64,000 nucleotides of DNA from a bacterium (GTDB lineage: Bacteria > Deinococcota > Deinococci > Deinococcales > Deinococcaceae), in contig JAJZIR010000010.1 in assembly GCA_021810505.1 (NCBI GenBank), positions 33,854-97,853 on the forward strand, given 5' to 3'. The notes beneath the pieces are model-generated. The model worked only from the letters and a program-made list of their open reading frames with translations, had not been told where the DNA came from and searched no databases. Numbering within the stretch: the first letter of the stretch is position 1; each line of letters begins with the position of its first letter. Below, piece after piece: positions 7,918 to 16,563 of this stretch. A program made the position numbers and the translations under genes.

Positions 7918-9270
7918 ATGGCGGACCGGGCTCTGTTCCAGAAAATCCTGATCGCCAACCGCGGCGAGATCGCTCTGCGGGTGGTCCGAGCGGCCAAGGA
8001 GCTGGGTATCCAGACCCTGGTGGTCTACAGCCAGGCCGACGAGCGGAGCCTACCGGTTCTGCTGGCCGACGAGTCGGTCTGCGTTGGACCTCCCCCCAGC
8101 AGCAAGAGCTATCTGAATATCCCCAATATCCTCTCGGCTGCCCTGATGACTGGGGCCCAGGCCATCCACCCAGGCTACGGTTTCCTGGCCGAGAACCCCG
8201 AGTTCGCCGAGATGTGCCGCGACCACGGCCTGGTCTTCATCGGCCCTACCCCGGAGAGCATGCACCTGCTCGGCTCCAAGGCGGGGGGGCGCAAGCTGGC
8301 CGCCGAGTGCGAGGTACCGACCGTCCCGGGGACCGGAATTCTCAGCGGGGTCGAAGAGGCGCTGAGCAGCGCCCGGCAGCTGGGTTATCCGGTCCTGCTC
8401 AAGGCCAGCGCAGGGGGCGGGGGGCGGGGCCAGAGGGTGGTGCGCACCGAGCAGGAGCTGCCCGAGGCGCTGGCAGCCGCGCAGAACGAGGCGCTGCTGC
8501 ACTTCGCCGACCCCTCGGTGATCATGGAGAAACTCATCGAGGGATTCCGGCACGTGGAGGTCCAGGTCCTAGGAGACGGCAGGGGGGAGGTGATCCACCT
8601 GGGGGAGCGGGACTGCTCGGTGCAGCGGCGCAACCAGAAGCTGATCGAGGAAGCCCCCAGCACCCTACCTGAATCGCTGCGGCGGGAGTTGCTGGCGGCG
8701 GGAGTCCGGCTGGCTAAGCGCGTCCAGTACGCCGGCGCCGGCACCCTGGAGTTCATCGTCGACCGGGATGGGCATTTCTATTTCATGGAGATGAATACCC
8801 GCATCCAGGTGGAGCACCCTGTCACCGAGATGATCAGCGGGGTGGATCTGGTCCGCTGGCAGATCCTCATCGCCGCTGGGCATCCCCTCACGCTGCACCA
8901 AGAAGACATCCACCTGCAGGGGCACGCCATCGAGTGCCGGATCAACGCCGAGGATCCCGACCGGGAGTTCCGGCCCAGCCCCGGGCACATCGACAACATC
9001 CACTTCGCCGGGGGCCCAGGGGTCCGCGTCGACACCCACGCGTACAGCGGCTACCAGATCCCCCCGAACTACGACAGCCTGATCGGCAAGCTGATCGTCC
9101 ACGCCCCCGACCGGGCCTGGGCCATCGCCCGCATGCGGCGGGCCCTCGAGGAAAGCGTCGTGGAAGGTGTCAAGACCACTATCCCGCTCTACCTGAAAGT
9201 GATGGACCACCCTTACTACCGCAGGGGAGCGGTGCAGACCGACTTCATCCGGGCGCAGATGGGGCTCTGA
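7918..9270 (+). CDS. accC: Biotin carboxylase subunit of acetyl-CoA carboxylase
   Basis: ATP-dependent carboxylation of biotin on AccB. 450 residues, normal length. Shows KILIANRGEIALRV at the N-terminus, the ATP-grasp glycine loop ASAGGGGRG, the HVEVQVLGD strand, the HLGERDCSVQRRNQK motif and the active-site segment EMNTRIQVEHPVTE. The ATG follows the accB stop with no gap. The carboxyltransferase subunits accA and accD are not in the window. Confidence 0.98.
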   Translation: MADRALFQKILIANRGEIALRVVRAAKELGIQTLVVYSQADERSLPVLLADESVCVGPPPSSKSYLNIPNILSAALMTGAQAIHPGYGFLAENPEFAEMCRDHGLVFIGPTPESMHLLGSKAGGRKLAAECEVPTVPGTGILSGVEEALSSARQLGYPVLLKASAGGGGRGQRVVRTEQELPEALAAAQNEALLHFADPSVIMEKLIEGFRHVEVQVLGDGRGEVIHLGERDCSVQRRNQKLIEEAPSTLPESLRRELLAAGVRLAKRVQYAGAGTLEFIVDRDGHFYFMEMNTRIQVEHPVTEMISGVDLVRWQILIAAGHPLTLHQEDIHLQGHAIECRINAEDPDREFRPSPGHIDNIHFAGGPGVRVDTHAYSGYQIPPNYDSLIGKLIVHAPDRAWAIARMRRALEESVVEGVKTTIPLYLKVMDHPYYRRGAVQTDFIRAQMGL

Positions 9271-9428
9271 GCAAATCGCTCCGGAGGGGGCGCTCCCGCT
9301 GGCGCAGGTGGGGCGTGGACGGACCCGGCCGAGCATGCTAGAGTACGGGCGGTCCAGCGACTACCCGCAGGCCCCGAGTCCGGTCTGGGTCGTCCCCGCC
9401 TCCCTCATCCTCCGGCCACAAGGACACC

Positions 9429-10586
9429 ATGCCCAAGCTGCGCCACCGACTCCTCGCCACCTGCTTTCTGTTCGCCCTGATACCTCTGGGAGCCCGGGCC
9501 GGTGGGATCAACCTGCGGATCCTGGTGGCAGAAGGTCCGGCCCTGTCGGTCGACTTGCCGAGCAGCTTTTCCATGTTCAGCGGCTCCGGCCAGCCCCTGG
9601 CTGACGGGACGGCCGGGGGCTGGGAAGTTTCCAGAACCCCCGGCGGGACGCTGTCGCTCTCAGGGCAAGGCAGCGGGCAGAGCACCCTGTTGCTGATTCC
9701 TCAGGCTGGGGTGTTCCAGGTCCAGGGCCGGTCCTACCGCGGGGACCTGATCCTCCGGGTCTCCGAGGGAGCTGCTCAGGCCATCGATGTGGTGCCGATG
9801 TCGGAGTACCTGGACTCGGTGGTCCCGGCCGAGATGCCCTCCGAGTGGCCCATGGCCGCCTTGGAGGCGCAGGCGATCGTGGCCCGCACCTACGCGATCC
9901 GGCACCTCCACCCGGCGGGCGCCTACGACCTCTGCGCGACGACCGATTGCCAGCTCTACCCAGGCCTCGGCAACGAGACGAGCCGCACCGATCGAGCGGT
10001 CGCCGCGACGGCAGGGGAAATCGTCGCCTGGCAGGGGCGGCCCGCCGATACCTTCTTCTCCAGCAACGACGGCGGCTACACCGCCAGCAGCCAGGAAGTC
10101 TGGGGGCACTCTCTCCCCTACCTGACCTCCAGACCGGACCCCTTCTCGGCTGGACCGGTCTGGTCGGTATCGGTACCCCTGGCGCAGGTTGCAGACCTGG
10201 CCCGTGCAGACGGGATCTCGGTCGGGATCCTGCAGTCGGTCACCGTCCTCAGGAGCAGCAGTTCCGGGCGCCCCACCGCGCTGCTGTTTCTGGGTAGCCA
10301 GGGCCAATCCGAGCTATCCGGCCCTGCGGCCGACCGCTTCGTCCGGCAACTCAGCGGCAAGTCTTCCAGAGCCAACCTGGCGGTCACCGGGAACACCCTG
10401 ACAATCCGAGGAGAAGGCAATGGGCACGGGGTGGGGATGTCCCAGTGGGGCGCCAAGCAGATGGCTGCCCAAGGCTACTCGGCCGATCAGATCTTGGGCT
10501 TCTACTTTCCAGGGGCCGAGCTGGGCAAGTATCAGGTCGCCGGAAGCCCGCCGGGGGCGGCCAAGCAAGTCGCCGGAGGCCCGTGA
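9429..10586 (+). CDS. SpoIID/LytB-domain protein, exported
   Basis: 385 residues with an N-terminal signal peptide (hydrophobic residues 8-20, cleavage near ARAGG). It carries the SpoIID domain (DVVPMSEYLDSVVPAEMPSEWP, then EAQAIVARTYAI, a CATTDCQLYPG segment, and the terminal GNGHGVGMSQWGAKQMAAQGYSADQILGFYFPGAEL motif). SpoIID proteins are lytic transglycosylases acting on peptidoglycan lacking stem peptides; outside spore-formers they are assumed to act in wall remodelling. AAGGA precedes the ATG. The stop overlaps the GTG start of the LptD-like gene (GTGA). Confidence 0.85.
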   Translation: MPKLRHRLLATCFLFALIPLGARAGGINLRILVAEGPALSVDLPSSFSMFSGSGQPLADGTAGGWEVSRTPGGTLSLSGQGSGQSTLLLIPQAGVFQVQGRSYRGDLILRVSEGAAQAIDVVPMSEYLDSVVPAEMPSEWPMAALEAQAIVARTYAIRHLHPAGAYDLCATTDCQLYPGLGNETSRTDRAVAATAGEIVAWQGRPADTFFSSNDGGYTASSQEVWGHSLPYLTSRPDPFSAGPVWSVSVPLAQVADLARADGISVGILQSVTVLRSSSSGRPTALLFLGSQGQSELSGPAADRFVRQLSGKSSRANLAVTGNTLTIRGEGNGHGVGMSQWGAKQMAAQGYSADQILGFYFPGAELGKYQVAGSPPGAAKQVAGGP

Positions 10587-13360
10587 GCGGGGGGTGGCGC
10601 TCCCCGCTCTGGCTGGTGGTTGGGATCGTCCTGATCGGGGGGTTGGGGAAGGCCCTGGCCACCACCATCACCATCGTCAAAGCGGATACCCTGCAGCTGC
10701 GCAGGGTGAAGCTGCCGGACGGCCACAGCCAGAACCTGATCGTGATCACCGGCCACCCCGCCGAGATCCGCTTCGGGGGCAACACCGTGATCGCGCCGGA
10801 AGTGGATTTCAACGAGACCACCCGGCAGCTCACCCTGGTCGGACCCGGCGAATTCATCGGCCAGGCCAGCAGCTCGGTCACCGCCGGCCTGAGCTCGCTG
10901 GGGACGACCACGCCTTCCGCGACGACGGCGACGGCGAACAGCCCAGCCAACATTCAGGAGAAAACCGTCCTGCGCGGTCACCACTTGGTCCTGAACCTCA
11001 ACACCATGGCCCTGCGGGGCAACGATGTGTTCATCTCGTCAGGGTCGCTGGAGATCCGGGGGGCGAGCGCCGAGCAGCTCCCCGGGCAGATCCAGATATC
11101 CGGCGGCTTCTTCACCCCCTGTGGCCGCTGCGGTCAGACCCCCGACGACTACGCCTTTCAGGCGGACCGGATCACCCTCTATCCGGGCAACCGGCTGATC
11201 GGCTACGACACCACCGTGCTGCTGGCCGGACAGCCGGTCGCCTACCTCCCAGTGGTGGTGTTGCTGCTCAACAACCCGGCCAGGCAGCCCAAGCTGACCC
11301 TGTCCAACGATCCGGTCGACGGCTTCACCGTCGCCTTGGATCTCCCCTTCGTCAGCGGAAACGCCACTTACGGGTTCACCCTGCTGCGCTACTACCAGAA
11401 CCGCAGCCCTTCGCTGGGCTTGGGGATCCAGCTGAACTCCGACCAGGTACTCGGCCAGCCGGGAAGCTTGTCCCTCTACGCCTTAGCGACGCCGTTACCG
11501 GTGGGGAGCAGCGGCTACAGCCTGGACTACGCGCTGAGCCTGAGCGGGGAGACGCCGCTGCTGGGGACGACGGTCAGCTTCCAGCTCAGCGCCGACCGCA
11601 ACGACACCCAAACCGCCGCCACCCTGAGCTCCACCGAGCCCAACCAGGTAGGAGCGCTGAATCCCAGCACCGCCGGGCTGACCCAACTCAACTTCAGCGC
11701 CTCGGGATCCTGGCCCGGCCTGAGCGCCCAGCTCAACTACGTGGGCGAGATCAATACCAATCCCGCCCTGGTCCCCCCTCCGGAAGTGCTCAAGCTTCCC
11801 GAGCTGCAGCTGAGCACCCAGACCTTCACCTTCGGCCACCTGAGCGCCCAGTTCGGTGCGACCATCGGCGACTACGTCGCCCCGGTCAATCCCCTGGACC
11901 GGCAGGCCCGGCTGCTGGGGAGCACCGTTTCGGACGGCCGGCTGCTGGTCAGCGATCAGATCAGCGATTCCTCGGTACCGTGGAAGGGCGGGCTGTTCAG
12001 TTTGAGCAACAACTTTACCGGCCAGTACTACACCGACGGGCAGCGGGCGGTCAACTGGACCATCCAGGCCTCGGCCAGCCACACCTTCAGCATCGGCAAT
12101 ACCATCTCGCTGAGCTACGCCTTCACCCGGATCCAGGGCCAGAGCCCCTTTGCCTTCGACAGCCTGATCGGTCAGAGCAACCAGCAAGTCCTCACCTTCG
12201 GTGTCACCTTGCGGCCGCTGCCTTCGCTGAACCTCTCGGCCACCCTACCCGACACCCTGCAGGGGCAGACCAGCCCGGCGGTCTTCGGCGCCCAGTTCGC
12301 CAGCGGCTCTCTGAGCGCCAGTTTCAACCTGCAGCAAGACATCGCCACCAACAGCCTAGGCGGCTGGACCCTCAGCGCCGCCAGCAGCGGGCAGGGACCC
12401 AGCTTCAGCCTCAGCACCGGCTTCAGCGGTCAGACCCGGCTCTACAATCCCCTCTCGCTCACCTTGGGCGACTCGGACTACCACCACAACACCAACGTCA
12501 GCCTGGGCCTCCTCTACGACCTCAACGCCGAGACCCTCACCAGCCTCAGCGGTACCCTCAACGCCACCACCCAGACATCCAGCGGGGCAGCCGGCTGGGG
12601 CCTCAGCCTGCAGGAGAGCTACAGCTTCGGCGCCGCCCAACTGAGCGGAACCTGGACGGTCAGCCACAGCGGCCTCAGCTTCGGGATCAGCCATACCCTG
12701 ACCTTAGGGGCGGTAACCGGCAGCTTCCCGGCCAGCTCCTCGCTGACCTTCTCGCTGGCCGACGGCCTGACCGGGTCACCGCTGAGCTGGAGCGTGCAGT
12801 ACGGGGGGGCTTACGATCTGCAGCAGGGGGCCTGGATCAATCCGACGCTCAGCGCCAGCCTCCAAGCTACCCGCAGCGCCCAGCAGCTCAGCGCCCAAGT
12901 GGTCTTCAACGCCCCAGGACCGAGCCAACCCAGCTTCGAGCTGGAGACCACCCAAGTCAGCGCCCAGTGGGACCTGACCCCTTGGCTGGCCCTCCAGGGC
13001 AGCGCCTCCTTCCAGCGCGGCAGCCTCGGCACACCCGACACCCTGAGCTTCAGCCCTTTCGGGATCACTTTGGCCCTAGGGAAAGACGCCAACGGCCTGC
13101 CCGGAGCCTACGTGACCACGCTGCTGCAGCAGAACTTCTTCTTCCAGGCCGGTCAGGACTTTCAGCAGCAGGTCCTGCCGATCTTCTTCGTGACTATCAA
13201 CCAGTGCTGCTGGGCGCTGCAGGTCGAGGTCAACCCGCTCTCCAATTTCGCTCAAGTCTCCTTCGTCCTGCCGAACGGCCAGCTGCAGCCCATCGCCGGT
13301 TTCGGGCAGGGAGCGGGCGGCCTGCAGTTCCCAGGTCTCTCTGGCCTACAATCTCCCTGA
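10583..13360 (+). CDS. LptD/OstA-like outer-membrane beta-barrel protein
   Basis: 925 residues. A signal-anchor-like segment (about residues 7-25) is followed by an OstA-type N-terminal domain (TLQLRR...GNTVIAPEVDFNE), a C-x2-C motif (FFTPCGRCGQTPDDY), and the typical GNRLIGYDTTVLLAGQPVAYLPVVV stretch. About 600 residues of alternating polar/aromatic, Ser/Thr/Gln-rich strands follow, consistent with a large barrel. LptD places lipopolysaccharide or related glycolipid in the outer leaflet; the cargo in Deinococcota is unsettled. The GTG start at 10583 is coupled to the SpoIID stop; a longer in-frame start at 10445 was not adopted because it lies deep in the SpoIID gene. Confidence 0.75.
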   Translation: MSGGWRSPLWLVVGIVLIGGLGKALATTITIVKADTLQLRRVKLPDGHSQNLIVITGHPAEIRFGGNTVIAPEVDFNETTRQLTLVGPGEFIGQASSSVTAGLSSLGTTTPSATTATANSPANIQEKTVLRGHHLVLNLNTMALRGNDVFISSGSLEIRGASAEQLPGQIQISGGFFTPCGRCGQTPDDYAFQADRITLYPGNRLIGYDTTVLLAGQPVAYLPVVVLLLNNPARQPKLTLSNDPVDGFTVALDLPFVSGNATYGFTLLRYYQNRSPSLGLGIQLNSDQVLGQPGSLSLYALATPLPVGSSGYSLDYALSLSGETPLLGTTVSFQLSADRNDTQTAATLSSTEPNQVGALNPSTAGLTQLNFSASGSWPGLSAQLNYVGEINTNPALVPPPEVLKLPELQLSTQTFTFGHLSAQFGATIGDYVAPVNPLDRQARLLGSTVSDGRLLVSDQISDSSVPWKGGLFSLSNNFTGQYYTDGQRAVNWTIQASASHTFSIGNTISLSYAFTRIQGQSPFAFDSLIGQSNQQVLTFGVTLRPLPSLNLSATLPDTLQGQTSPAVFGAQFASGSLSASFNLQQDIATNSLGGWTLSAASSGQGPSFSLSTGFSGQTRLYNPLSLTLGDSDYHHNTNVSLGLLYDLNAETLTSLSGTLNATTQTSSGAAGWGLSLQESYSFGAAQLSGTWTVSHSGLSFGISHTLTLGAVTGSFPASSSLTFSLADGLTGSPLSWSVQYGGAYDLQQGAWINPTLSASLQATRSAQQLSAQVVFNAPGPSQPSFELETTQVSAQWDLTPWLALQGSASFQRGSLGTPDTLSFSPFGITLALGKDANGLPGAYVTTLLQQNFFFQAGQDFQQQVLPIFFVTINQCCWALQVEVNPLSNFAQVSFVLPNGQLQPIAGFGQGAGGLQFPGLSGLQSP

Positions 13361-13380
13361 GGGAGGTCTCGAGAAGTCAG

Positions 13381-14517
13381 ATGCGCACGCACCCCTCCAC
13401 ACCCCGTCCCCTGCGCTGGGCCCTTCTGGCCTTGGCCAGCGCGCTGTGCGCCTGGTCGCTGGTCGGCTGCACCGGGACGGTGAGCTCATCTCTGCCTATC
13501 GACATCGTGGTCAGCGACCAGGGCAGCAGCGGAGGACCCCAGCTGCAGACCATCTCGACCCAGGCGATCGACCCATCCTCCAGCAGCTACGACCCCTCGG
13601 CTGCCATCCAAACCCTTCCTCTGAACCAACCGCCCGTCGGGCTGGCCAACGCGCCGGACGGCCAGACGCTCTACGTCGGCTTCCCGGACACCATCGCGCT
13701 GTACAACGACGCGCTGCAACAGACTGGAAGCATCTCGCTGCCCAGCGGCTGCAGCCTGCAGAGCTTTTCCATCAACGGCGCAGGCACCTGGCTGGCTGGC
13801 CTGCTGCAGTGCTCCGGCCAGCCGCAGCTCTGGGTCACCTCCCTGAGCAACCCGGCGACGCTCTACCAGCAGGGCTCCCCCAACGCCTTCAGCTTCTCGG
13901 TGTCCAGCGGCGGCGGTCCCGGCGCTCTGCCCTACGCCATCGGGGACAGCGCGCTGTACTTCGTGACCGGGAGCCCAGCCGGCGGCGGGACCACCCTATT
14001 CCAGACCGTCCAGCTCCCGATCAGCAACAACAGCTCCCCGCTGGTCAACTCGAACGGGACAGCGCTGACCTCGGCAGCCAACGACCTGAGCAGCTACCAG
14101 GGGCAGGGAGTGGTGGCCACAGACAGCGCGGTGAGCGCGGTGAGCGCCGGCCAGCTGGGCTCCTCCCTGATCCCGAGCGGCGCGCAGCGGATCTTCCGGG
14201 GCTACGGGATCTCGGTGCTGGCCGCCTTCTCCGTCTCCAGCACTACCGGCGTAGCCCAGCTCAGTTTCCTGTCCCCCAACGGCAGCGCCACGCTGTCCAG
14301 CAACAACTTAGGGACCAGCCCGCTTCCCGGCTCCATCGCGGCGATGACCTTCACCCCGGATGGCTACGCCTGGTTCTTCGACCCGCAGGGCAACCTCTGG
14401 CGGGTCGACGTCTCGGTCCTGCATGGGAGCGTGCTCTCGACGGCGGTGAGGACCACCTCACTCCCCATCTACGGGGTGAACGGCTTGGCTTGGCTCACCG
14501 AGAGCGCGGCGCCCTAG
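13381..14517 (+). CDS. Putative lipoprotein with repeat/propeller-like fold
   Basis: 378 residues. Lipoprotein signal peptide with lipobox LVGC and Cys28 as the expected acylated residue, followed by a Ser-rich tether. The remainder has several repeats of the kind PVGLANAPDGQTLYVGF and IAAMTFTPDGYAWFFDPQGNLW, suggesting NHL/YVTN-like beta-propeller blades. No specific family is recognised. It starts 20 nt after the LptD-like gene with GAGAAG upstream, so it probably belongs to the same transcript and may serve the same envelope process. Confidence 0.7.
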   Translation: MRTHPSTPRPLRWALLALASALCAWSLVGCTGTVSSSLPIDIVVSDQGSSGGPQLQTISTQAIDPSSSSYDPSAAIQTLPLNQPPVGLANAPDGQTLYVGFPDTIALYNDALQQTGSISLPSGCSLQSFSINGAGTWLAGLLQCSGQPQLWVTSLSNPATLYQQGSPNAFSFSVSSGGGPGALPYAIGDSALYFVTGSPAGGGTTLFQTVQLPISNNSSPLVNSNGTALTSAANDLSSYQGQGVVATDSAVSAVSAGQLGSSLIPSGAQRIFRGYGISVLAAFSVSSTTGVAQLSFLSPNGSATLSSNNLGTSPLPGSIAAMTFTPDGYAWFFDPQGNLWRVDVSVLHGSVLSTAVRTTSLPIYGVNGLAWLTESAAP

Positions 14518-14539
14518 CCCGGACCGAGGCGCCGAAGCA

Positions 14540-15742
14540 TCAGGCGCGGCCGGCGGAGCGGCGGCGCTGGCGGCTGAGCGTGTCGACGGTGACGGCCAGG
14601 AGCAGGATACCGCCCTGGACCAAGTAGCGGGTGCTGGAAGGGACGCTGAGCAGGTCCATACCGTTCTCCACGCTCCCGATCACCAAAGCGCCGGCCAGGG
14701 CGTTGAAGACGCTGCCGCGGCCTCCGAAGAGGCTGGTCCCGCCGATCACCGCGGTGGCGATCGAGTCGAGCAACAAGTTGCCGCTACCCGCAGCGGGTGA
14801 GGCGGCGCCCAGGCGCGAGGCGTAGATGATGCCGCCGATGCCGGCCATGAAACCGGAGATGGTGAAGACCCAGACCCGGATCCAGGCGACGTTCAGGCCG
14901 GCGCGGCGGGCCGCCTCCTGGTTCCCCCCCAACGCGTAGATCTTGCGGCCGAAAGGGGTCGAGCCGGTGATGAAGGCGAAGGCGCCTACGGCGATCATCA
15001 GCAGCAGGCCGACCAGCGGGATACCCTTGTAGGCGTTGAGGGTGGCGACGACTAGGGCGGTGATGACGGCGATGGCCACAATCCGGGCCAGAGACTGCCG
15101 GGAGCTCGGGAGGCTGAGCCCGTAACGGGCGCGCAGCCGCCGGGTGCGCAGGTCCAGCCAGACCAGCAGCGCCACCAGCAGGGCGCCCAGCAGCCAGCCC
15201 ACCGCTCTGGGAAGGTAGATGGTAGCGATGGCCAGCAGCGTGTTGCTGAGGATGATCACCGTCCCCTGCTGACCGATCAGGGCCAGGGTCAAACCCTGGA
15301 AGGCCAGCCAACCAGCCAAGGTCACGATGAAGGCGGGGACGCCGATCAGCGAGATCCACAGGCCCTGCACCCAGCCGAGCAGGGTGGTCACCAGCAGGAC
15401 GCCGAGAATGGTGACCCAGGCGTCGAAGTGCAGGGATATCGACAAGATGACCAGCATCGCCCCAGCTACGCCGCTGAGGGCAGCGACCGACAGATCGATC
15501 TCCCCCAGCAGCAGGACCAAGGTCTCCCCGATCCCCAACATACCGATGACTGCGATCTGCAAGATCAGGTTGGAGAGGTTTCTAGGAGTGAGGAAGACCG
15601 GATCGGCCACCTGGAAGATCGCCCAGATGATCACTAGACCGACGAAGACCGGGAGGAGCCCCAGATCTCCGCTGCGCAGGCGCGCCGCCATCGAGGAGAG
15701 TTCGGGGGAGCGCTCCCGGGAGACCACCTTGGGTTCGTCCAT
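14540..15742 (-). CDS. Sugar ABC transporter permease, XylH-like
   Basis: 400 residues, strongly hydrophobic, about ten membrane segments. The RbsC/XylH family pattern is clear: LSNLILQIAVIGMLGIGETLVLLLGEIDLSVAALSGVAGA near the N-terminus, GKIYALGGNQEAARRAGL and an SLFGGRGSVFNALAGALVIG segment near the C-terminus. It imports a monosaccharide with the ATPase and binding protein encoded just upstream; xylose is the best guess from family resemblance. Its ATG overlaps the ATPase stop by one nucleotide. It ends 22 nt from the convergent lipoprotein gene. Confidence 0.9.
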   Translation of the reverse strand: MDEPKVVSRERSPELSSMAARLRSGDLGLLPVFVGLVIIWAIFQVADPVFLTPRNLSNLILQIAVIGMLGIGETLVLLLGEIDLSVAALSGVAGAMLVILSISLHFDAWVTILGVLLVTTLLGWVQGLWISLIGVPAFIVTLAGWLAFQGLTLALIGQQGTVIILSNTLLAIATIYLPRAVGWLLGALLVALLVWLDLRTRRLRARYGLSLPSSRQSLARIVAIAVITALVVATLNAYKGIPLVGLLLMIAVGAFAFITGSTPFGRKIYALGGNQEAARRAGLNVAWIRVWVFTISGFMAGIGGIIYASRLGAASPAAGSGNLLLDSIATAVIGGTSLFGGRGSVFNALAGALVIGSVENGMDLLSVPSSTRYLVQGGILLLAVTVDTLSRQRRRSAGRA

Positions 15743-16509
15743 CAGGCGCGCGCTCCTTCCCGGGACCCGGTGATCGCGGCGACCACCTCGTCTGGCTCCA
15801 CTTCCGAGGTCCGGTAATCCGCGACGGTGGCCCCCAGGCGGAGCACCACGATGCGGTGGGAAACTTTGAACACGTCGGCCAGATTATGCGAGATCACGAC
15901 CACAGCGATCCCCTGGCTGGCCAGGTTGGTGATCAGCTCCAGAACCAGCCGGGTCTGGGCGACGCCCAGGGCGGCGGTAGGCTCGTCCAGCATGACCAAC
16001 TTCGGATTCCACAGGACGGCCCGAGCGACCGCGACCGCCTGGCGCTGGCCTCCGGAAAGGCTGGCCACCGGCGTGGATAGGGGGGGCAGGCGGATCCCCA
16101 AGCGGCGCAGCACCGGTAAGGAGCGCTGCTCCATCTCCAGGCCGAGCAGGACCGAGAGGACCCCGGGGATCACGGTCCGGCGCAGCTCGCGGCCCAGGAA
16201 CAGGTTGGCGGTGATGTCCAGGTTGTCGCAGAGCGCCAGGTCTTGGAAGACGGTCTGGATCCCCAAGTCGCTGGCCACCTTGGGGCTGAAAGTGGTCACC
16301 GGATGTCCCTGGAATTCCAGGTGGCCTTCGCTGGGGGACTCCACCCCCGAGATGATCTTGACGGTAGTCGACTTGCCAGCGCCGTTATCCCCGACCAGGG
16401 CCACCACCTCACCGGCGTGGACCGATAGGTCCACGCCGCGCAGCGCCTGAACGGCGCCGAAGCGTTTTTGGAGGCCGGAGATGCGCAGGACCGGCGCCTC
16501 AACCGTCAC
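15742..16509 (-). CDS. Sugar ABC transporter ATP-binding protein (single nucleotide-binding domain)
   Basis: 255 residues with one complete ABC domain: Walker A GDNGAGKSTT, Q-loop region, signature LSGGQRQAVAVARA, Walker B LVMLDEPTAAL and a switch histidine in VVVISHN. Classical XylG/RbsA proteins have two such domains in about 500 residues; here only one is present, so it should dimerise. GTG start at 16509 with AAGGGGG upstream. Second gene of the importer operon, separated from the binding-protein gene by a strong hairpin. Confidence 0.9.
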   Translation of the reverse strand: MTVEAPVLRISGLQKRFGAVQALRGVDLSVHAGEVVALVGDNGAGKSTTVKIISGVESPSEGHLEFQGHPVTTFSPKVASDLGIQTVFQDLALCDNLDITANLFLGRELRRTVIPGVLSVLLGLEMEQRSLPVLRRLGIRLPPLSTPVASLSGGQRQAVAVARAVLWNPKLVMLDEPTAALGVAQTRLVLELITNLASQGIAVVVISHNLADVFKVSHRIVVLRLGATVADYRTSEVEPDEVVAAITGSREGARA

Positions 16510-16518
16510 GGCGCCCCC

Positions 16519-16548
16519 TTCCGGCCAGGGGCTGACCCCTGGCCGGAA
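16519..16548 (-). terminator. Strong intercistronic hairpin between binding-protein and ATPase genes
   Basis: Perfect 13-bp arms (TTCCGGCCAGGGG at 16519-16531 and its complement at 16536-16548) around a 4-nt loop. No T run follows, so it is more likely a partial terminator or mRNA-stabilising structure than a full stop. Such a hairpin after the first gene is common in importer operons, where it leaves more binding protein than membrane components. Confidence 0.65.
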
Positions 16549-16563
16549 ACTCGCCGCTCGCGC

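Noticed and set aside
9429..10586. Evidence of sporulation from the SpoIID-like gene
   Set aside because: SpoIID/LytB proteins are widespread in non-spore-formers and no other sporulation gene is present.
10420..13380. A plus-strand frame open for over 1300 codons through the LptD-like gene into the lipoprotein
   Set aside because: Only the last 378 codons, from the ATG at 13381, look like a protein with a lipobox; the rest is an alternative frame of the LptD-like gene with Arg/Pro/Gln-rich text.
16519..16548. Full rho-independent terminator
   Set aside because: No T run follows the stem on the minus strand and the ATPase gene begins 10 nt later, so complete termination is unlikely.
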